A DNA stretch of 10,554 nucleotides from CAYLZW01 sp964388085 (GTDB lineage Bacteria > Myxococcota > UBA727 > CAYLZW01), in the NCBI GenBank assembly GCA_964388085.1, contig CAYLZW010000209.1, positions 1 to 10,554 of the forward strand. The letters run 5' to 3'. Shown in pieces: positions 6,956 to 10,554 of the stretch. The notes under the pieces were generated by a model, which saw nothing but the letters and a program-made list of their open reading frames with translations, ran no database searches and had not been told where the DNA came from. Within the stretch, counting starts at the first letter, position 1, and each line of letters starts with the position of its first letter. The position numbers and the translations under genes were made by a program.

Positions 6956-7585
6956 TCAGCGGCCGAGCATGTGGTCGACGCCACCGTCGAAGACGGTGAC
7001 CTCCGGGAGGATGGGCGAGGCCAGCGCGATGAGCTGCACCATGGTCGCGAGCTGGATGCCGAGGAACACCGCCACCGGCAGCAGCATGGCCGCTCTCGAC
7101 GTGCCGTCCGGGACGGCCCGCAGCACGTTGCGCGCGAACACGACGGTGGCGACGGCGAGCGCGGCGAACACCGAGCCCATGCCGAGCATCGGACCCGCCC
7201 ACGCGCTCGTGTGATAGTAGACAGCGACGAGCGGAGAGAGCACGCCGAGCACGAGCGTGCCGCTGAACACGCCGGTGGCGAACGCCATCAGGAGGTCGGT
7301 GCCGCGGTACTTCACGCCCATCAGCTTCCACGTGAGCATCCCCGCGGGGATGGCGGACAGCGACGAGAGCAGCACGACCATCGGCACCTTGTAGATGTTG
7401 GCGAGCGCGAGCGGAAAGGAGCGGCTGCCGGCGGCCAGGCCCCAGAGCGCGGCGAAGACCAGCGCCGCCACGGCGGCCGAGAGGATGAGCTCCAGGCGTC
7501 GAGCGCGCCTATCGTCGTCGTCGCTCAGCCTCTGTCCACAGGCGACGTTGAGCACGGTCCAGAACGAAGCGGTCATGGCGGTCAT
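6956..7585 (-). CDS. Polytopic inner-membrane protein, Yip1-like in appearance
   Basis: A protein of 209 residues with about five membrane helices (near 33-52, 66-88, 97-122, 132-155 and 165-190). The cytosolic N-terminus contains SDDDDRRARR just before the first helix. The second helix region, IYKVPMVVLLSSLSAIPAGM, resembles the 'K-x-P' helix seen in bacterial Yip1-type integral membrane proteins, but I cannot confirm the family. The ATG at 7585 has a near-perfect ribosome binding site, AAGGAGG with six-base spacing, so it is probably well translated. It is the first gene of the cluster of three. The 128 bases before it hold an ordered repeat that may be a regulator site, and the two-component genes lie just beyond on the same strand. 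No catalytic motif is visible. It could be a small transporter, a scaffold, or a partner of the following anchored protein. Confidence 0.85.
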   Translation of the reverse strand: MTAMTASFWTVLNVACGQRLSDDDDRRARRLELILSAAVAALVFAALWGLAAGSRSFPLALANIYKVPMVVLLSSLSAIPAGMLTWKLMGVKYRGTDLLMAFATGVFSGTLVLGVLSPLVAVYYHTSAWAGPMLGMGSVFAALAVATVVFARNVLRAVPDGTSRAAMLLPVAVFLGIQLATMVQLIALASPILPEVTVFDGGVDHMLGR

Positions 7586-7591
7586 CGGGAG

Positions 7592-7598
7592 CCTCCTT
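7592..7598 (-). promoter_or_regulatory. Strong ribosome binding site of the first membrane-cluster gene
   Basis: AAGGAGG on the minus strand, complementary to the 16S rRNA 3' end and six bases from the ATG at 7585. It is the strongest such site in the window. Confidence 0.8.
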
Positions 7599-7648
7599 GT
7601 TCGATGACGGCAGCATGCGCGCGCCGCGTGGCAGCGAAGAGGCGCGCG

Positions 7649-7687
7649 TTTGAAACGTTCGCGAGCGCGATGTGAAACGAATGTGAA
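7649..7687. promoter_or_regulatory. Phased repeats, candidate OmpR-family regulator site
   Basis: Plus-strand copies are TTTGAA at 7649, TGTGAA at 7671 and TGTGAA at 7682: offsets of 22 and 11 bp. The unit at 7660, CGCGAG, is a degenerate fit. The first two clear copies share TGAAACG. OmpR-class regulators bind as head-to-tail dimers on repeats about 10-11 bp apart, so the pattern fits a site for the neighbouring response regulator. It lies 64-102 bases upstream of the membrane-cluster ATG, suitable for activation. The repeats are seen; the regulator is inferred. Confidence 0.45.
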
Positions 7688-7690
7688 CCG

Positions 7691-7713
7691 GGCGCTTCAG
7701 CGGCCGGAGCGCC
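7691..7713 (-). terminator. Hairpin directly after the histidine kinase stop
   Basis: GGCGCTTC, loop of seven, then GGAGCGCC: eight pairs with one G-T, ending one base before the kinase stop codon. There is no T run on either strand, so it is at best a weak or Rho-assisted terminator. It separates the two-component genes from the membrane cluster and borders the phased repeats. Confidence 0.35.
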
Positions 7714-9207
7714 TCAAGCGGCGGGCAGCCGCAGGGTAAAGCGCGCTCCCTGCCCCGGCGCCGACTCGACGTCCACCGCCCCCTCGTGCGCGTGCGCGAT
7801 CGCGCGGACCAGCGCCAGCCCAAGGCCGCTGCCGCGATGACCGCCTCTCGTCGTAAAGAAGCGATCGAACACGCGCGGAAGGTGCTCCGGCGCGATGCCC
7901 GGCCCGCTGTCGTGCACGACCATGACGACGTCCGCGGCCGCGCGCGCGACGCGCACATGGACCTCGCCGCCGGCGTCTCGCTCCGCGCTCGCGAACGACG
8001 CCGCGTTGTCGATCAGGTTGCGCAGGGCGGTCTCGAGCCGGTCCGACACCGCGCGAGCATACGTTCGCTCGGCGACGTCGAGCTCGAAGCGGACGTTCTG
8101 GTAGCGCTCATCGGCCGCCGCGCTCTCGACGAGACCGCGCACGAGGGCGCTGACGTCGACGAGCTCCCGCGCCTCGCCGTGCAGCCCCGCTTCCACGCGC
8201 GCGAGATCGAGCAGCTGGGTGACGAGGCGATCGAGGCGCCGGCTGCTGTCGCTCAGCACCTTCGCGAGGCGCGTCGCGCGCTCGTCGTCGACGACGCCGC
8301 CCTCGAGCGACTCGGCCGCGGCGCGCACGGCGGCGAGCGGGTTCTTCATCTCGTGCGCGACGTCCGCGAGGAACCCCTCGGTGGCGCGCCCCTTCTCGTC
8401 GACCTTCGCGAGCAGCGCGTTGAACGCGAGGGCGAGCTCGCCGAGCTCGTCGCCGCGCGGCAGGTCGAGATCGGCCTCGGGCGCCGCGCGCGCCACCTTG
8501 TCGAGCACCTGGAAGCGCAGCCGCTCGATCGGGCGCACCATGCGCCAGCCGAGCCACCACGCGAGCAAGAGCGCCGCCGGCAGGATGAGCAGGGTCAGCT
8601 TGAGCAGTTGATAGCGGAGGTCGTAGAGCGCGCGGATCTCTCTACGGGAGCTCTCCTGCGCGTACACGACCCAACGTTCCCCCGCCGGCCCCCGGGCGAC
8701 GCGGCTCGCGTGACACACGAGCAGCTTGCCGGCGTCGCTGGTGCGGCAACCGACCTGCGCCGACGAGCCCGCGCGCCGCACCTCCGCGCGCTCGAGCAAC
8801 GGCCCCCACTCGTCGTCGACCTCGCGCAGCGAGCGCACACCATCGGCGCCGAAGAACAGCGCGCCGAGACGCGAGATGCCGCTCGACTCGTGATCGACGT
8901 CGACGATGACCTCGCCGTCCGGCGCCACCAGGCGGAGCCGGCTCCCCCACGTGCGCGCGACGTCGTCGAGCCGCCGCTGGAGCCGAGCCGCCCCCTCGCC
9001 CGCCCGCGCCGAAGCCAGCAGCACCTGCTCCGCGCCCGCCGCCGCCTCGCCCAGGCGTCTTTGCATGCGCGCGCCGACGTTCCGCTCGAACACGCTCGAG
9101 GCCGCCACCAGCGCGACGGGCGAGAGCACGACGACGAGCACCACCGCGAACGCCCGCACGCGCAGCGAGCGCCAGGGCTCCCTCGGCAGCGCGCGCGGCT
9201 CAGCCAC
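7714..9207 (-). CDS. Membrane sensor histidine kinase, ChvG-like
   Basis: A protein of 497 residues that would autophosphorylate on a histidine and pass the phosphate to the regulator encoded just upstream. Order: short cytosolic N-terminus, first membrane helix (about 17-37), a periplasmic domain of about 160 residues, second helix (about 200-221), HAMP (about 218-272), HisKA with the H-box FLADVAHEMKNPL (His285), then HATPase. The N-box is LRNLIDNA (Asn397, Asn401), G1 is DSGPG (433-437), and G2 is GSGLGL (459-464). All catalytic residues are present. The periplasmic domain contains Cys154 and Cys165, a possible redox-responsive disulfide. The H-box wording and the partner resemble the ChvG/ExoS envelope and acid-stress kinases. 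The GTG start at 9207 overlaps the regulator gene by 8 bases, indicating translational coupling. The input signal is unknown. Confidence 0.95.
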   Translation of the reverse strand: MAEPRALPREPWRSLRVRAFAVVLVVVLSPVALVAASSVFERNVGARMQRRLGEAAAGAEQVLLASARAGEGAARLQRRLDDVARTWGSRLRLVAPDGEVIVDVDHESSGISRLGALFFGADGVRSLREVDDEWGPLLERAEVRRAGSSAQVGCRTSDAGKLLVCHASRVARGPAGERWVVYAQESSRREIRALYDLRYQLLKLTLLILPAALLLAWWLGWRMVRPIERLRFQVLDKVARAAPEADLDLPRGDELGELALAFNALLAKVDEKGRATEGFLADVAHEMKNPLAAVRAAAESLEGGVVDDERATRLAKVLSDSSRRLDRLVTQLLDLARVEAGLHGEARELVDVSALVRGLVESAAADERYQNVRFELDVAERTYARAVSDRLETALRNLIDNAASFASAERDAGGEVHVRVARAAADVVMVVHDSGPGIAPEHLPRVFDRFFTTRGGHRGSGLGLALVRAIAHAHEGAVDVESAPGQGARFTLRLPAA

Positions 9208-9925
9208 CGTCGGACTTCCAGCGATAGCCCGCCCCGACCACGGTCTCGATGCCGTCGAAGGAGGCGTCCACTGCCTCGAGCTTGCGGCGCAAGCGGCGTA
9301 CGTAGGTGTCCACGATGCGCTGTGCGACGACCGAGTCGTCTCCGCGCACGCGGTCGAGCAGCTGATCGCGCGAGTACACGACGCCGGGCCGCGCCACGAG
9401 CACCTCGAGCAGGCGGAACTCGGTCACGGTCACCCGCACCTCGACCCCCGCATAGCGGACCTCGAGGCGCTCGGTGTCGAGGCTGAGCTTGCCGCGCGCC
9501 TCGGTCGACGTCCCCGCCGCTCCAGGATCGCCGCTCATGGGCAGCGTCGCCCCTCGGCGCAGCGCGTCCCTGCGCAGCAGCGCCGCCACGCGCGCGAGCA
9601 GCACGCGGGTGCTGAAGGGCTTCGTCACGTAGTCGTCGGCGCCGAGGTCGAGGCCGAGCGCCTCGTCGATCTCGCTGTCCCTCGACGTGAGCAGGATGAT
9701 CGGCAGCTCGAGGCCGTCCTCGCGCAGGCGCCGGCAGAGCGTGAAGCCGTCGACGAGCGGTAGGTTCACGTCGCTGACGATGGCGCTCGGCTCCTCGGCA
9801 CGAGCGAGCCGCAGGCCTTGGTCGCCGTCGCTGGCGCGCAGGACGACGTGACCTGCGTCCTCGAACGCGAGCGCGAGCACGTCGAGCAGCGCCTCATCGT
9901 CGTCGATCAGCAGGATGCGCGCCAA
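9200..9925 (-). CDS. OmpR-class response regulator, ChvI-like
   Basis: A protein of 241 residues. The receiver domain (1 to about 120) has Asp9/Asp10, the phosphoacceptor Asp52 (SDVNLP), Thr80 and Lys102 (TKPF), all as required. A low-complexity linker of about 25 residues leads to a winged-helix DNA-binding domain (VTVTEFRLLEVLVARPG, VDTYVRRLRRKL, IETVVGAGYRW). The wording SRDSEIDEALGLDLGADDYVTKPFS and the ending VDxxFDxIETxxGxGYR closely recall ChvI, the partner of ChvG. The TTG at 9925 is preferred: GGAGG lies four bases upstream and the receiver domain begins directly after (ARILLIDDD). A GTG at 9985 would add a 20-residue leader not typical of the family. The gene is first in the pair and its stop overlaps the kinase start, so regulator and kinase are made together. 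Confidence 0.95.
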   Translation of the reverse strand: MARILLIDDDEALLDVLALAFEDAGHVVLRASDGDQGLRLARAEEPSAIVSDVNLPLVDGFTLCRRLREDGLELPIILLTSRDSEIDEALGLDLGADDYVTKPFSTRVLLARVAALLRRDALRRGATLPMSGDPGAAGTSTEARGKLSLDTERLEVRYAGVEVRVTVTEFRLLEVLVARPGVVYSRDQLLDRVRGDDSVVAQRIVDTYVRRLRRKLEAVDASFDGIETVVGAGYRWKSDGG

Positions 9926-9929
9926 ACGT

Positions 9930-9934
9930 CCTCC
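9930..9934 (-). promoter_or_regulatory. Ribosome binding site selecting a TTG start for the regulator
   Basis: GGAGG followed by ACGT and then TTG at 9925. The nearby ATG on this strand is out of frame, so the TTG is the best placed codon. Confidence 0.6.
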
Positions 9935-9954
9935 AGAGCCCGAACATGCCAGAT

Positions 9955-9968
9955 CGCGCGCGCGCGCG
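9955..9968. repeat. Alternating CG tract
   Basis: Seven uninterrupted CG dinucleotides in the divergent promoter region between the regulator and acyltransferase genes. Such tracts can adopt left-handed DNA under negative supercoiling, but may simply reflect base composition. Confidence 0.5.
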
Positions 9969-10015
9969 AACCTGGGCGCCGCCACTGGTCAACCTGGCGC
10001 CGCCCCGTCACCTGG
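9969..10015. repeat. Direct repeats in the divergent promoter region
   Basis: AACCTGGGCGCCGCC at 9969-9983 recurs as AACCTGGCGCCGCC at 9991-10004 (one base shorter), 22 bp apart. A third ACCTGG is at 10010-10015. They fill most of the 102-base gap between divergent genes, a natural place for a regulator site, and the 22-bp offset equals two turns of DNA. Whether a protein binds is unknown. Confidence 0.45.
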
Positions 10016-10027
10016 TAGCATCGGCGC

Positions 10028-10554
10028 ATGAGCCTCCCGGGGAACGACGCCGCGTGGTCGCTGCTCGAGCTCCCGCTGGCAGGTCCGCTCTACGCCGTGA
10101 CGCGGCTGGTGTTGTCGACGTCACGGCTGTACCGCAGCGGCCCCGGCGCCCGCGTGTCGGGCAACGCCATCTACGTCAGTTGGCACGCGGACCTGCCGCT
10201 GCTCGTCTGCCACTACGGCGCCCGTCACGCGCGCATGATGATCTCGGGCGCGCCCTACATGCGGCCGATCCGCCGCCTGTGCGCGCGGCTCGGCATGCAG
10301 CTCGTCGTCGGCACGAGCGGCGCCGGCGGCCGAGAGGCCCTCCGCTCGCTCGCTCGGGAGGCGCTGGACGGCGCCGATGTCTATCTCTCCGTCGACGGAC
10401 CGGCCGGGCCGCCCTTTCGCGCCAAGCCCGGCTGCGTGCGGCTCGCGCGCGAGACCGGCCTGCCCATCGTGCCGGTCGCCGTGCGCAGCCGACGTCCGCT
10501 GCCCGTCCCGGGACGTTGGGACGGCATGGTCCTGCACCTGCCCTGCAACGCGCT
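10028..10554 (+). CDS. DUF374-type acyltransferase, lysophospholipid/lipid A acyltransferase superfamily, 3' end beyond the right edge
   Basis: The first 175 residues are present. Family features: VSWHADLPLL (His53), RRLCARLGMQLVVGTSGAGG, then DGPAGPPFRAKPGCVRLARETGLPIVPVAV (residues 123-152; the DGPxGP...KPG signature of DUF374), and RWDGMVLHLP near the edge, matching the family's SWDxFxIPxP. The family is related to LpxL/PlsC-like acyltransferases that add acyl chains to lipid A or lysophospholipids at the inner membrane; substrates are largely untested. Odd point: where the family usually has an S-x-S-x-D-G-E segment, this protein reads SGAPYMRPI, so the usual Asp-Gly is missing. The ATG has no clear Shine-Dalgarno. 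TAGCAT, a -10-like hexamer, sits 7 bases before it, so a leaderless message is possible. Divergent from the two-component genes. Confidence 0.85.
   Translation, partial: MSLPGNDAAWSLLELPLAGPLYAVTRLVLSTSRLYRSGPGARVSGNAIYVSWHADLPLLVCHYGARHARMMISGAPYMRPIRRLCARLGMQLVVGTSGAGGREALRSLAREALDGADVYLSVDGPAGPPFRAKPGCVRLARETGLPIVPVAVRSRRPLPVPGRWDGMVLHLPCNA

Noticed and set aside
6947..7331. N-terminal extension of the anchored exported protein
   Set aside because: It overlaps the first membrane-cluster gene in another frame. The ATG at 6944 has a signal peptide and a ribosome site, and the extension is Arg/His-rich shadow.
7786..9486. Plus-strand frame of over 560 codons opposite the kinase
   Set aside because: It lies antisense to a fully motif-supported histidine kinase and the start of the regulator; composition is low-complexity.
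9987..9992. TTGACC on the minus strand as a -35 box for the regulator
   Set aside because: At the required 16-18 base spacing the -10 position falls in the CG tract and has no resemblance to TATAAT.
1651..10554. plsB and the DUF374 gene as one lipid-synthesis operon
   Set aside because: They are over 5 kb apart with convergent and divergent genes between them, so shared transcription is excluded. Only a loose envelope theme links them.

Overview
The window is a GC-rich (my estimate about 70% or more), gene-dense stretch of a Gram-negative chromosome. Strong G/C preference at third codon positions, a PlsB-type acyltransferase, a Tat-type lipoprotein signal and several secreted or membrane proteins of no recognisable family suggest a myxobacterium or related Myxococcota/deltaproteobacterium. 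That placement is inference from style and composition. I see no rRNA or tRNA gene, CRISPR array, transposase, integrase or phage gene, and no gene-free stretch above 300 bases.

Layout. (1) 1-1549, minus strand: a translationally coupled pair, a type I membrane protein with a cytosolic zinc ribbon followed by a secreted protein that runs off the left edge. A divergent region with a clear -10 box separates it from (2) plsB on the plus strand (ends 4359), then a probable Tat-exported lipoprotein metalloprotease of the peptidase-MA type (4471-5322). (3) Convergent to that, meeting at a hairpin at 5323-5339, lies a minus-strand cluster of three unrecognised membrane proteins (7585 down to 5331). 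(4) Upstream of that cluster and on the same strand is a two-component pair, an OmpR-class regulator followed by its kinase with overlapping ends (9925 down to 7714), closest by motif to ChvI/ChvG. (5) Divergent from the regulator is a DUF374-type acyltransferase that runs off the right edge.

How the parts may work together: the whole window is about the cell envelope. PlsB makes the first phospholipid intermediate, and DUF374 proteins are relatives of lipid A/lysophospholipid acyltransferases. The two-component system resembles an envelope or acid-stress sensor. Between the kinase stop codon and the first membrane-protein gene is a run of TGTGAA-like elements phased at 11 and 22 bp. That is the geometry expected of a head-to-tail OmpR-family dimer site, so the membrane-protein cluster is a candidate target of its neighbouring regulator (inference).

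I do not see a clearly new defence, mobile or biosynthetic system. The parts most worth following are the phased repeats with the adjacent unknown membrane module, the zinc-ribbon/secreted pair, and the DUF374 protein with an altered signature segment.
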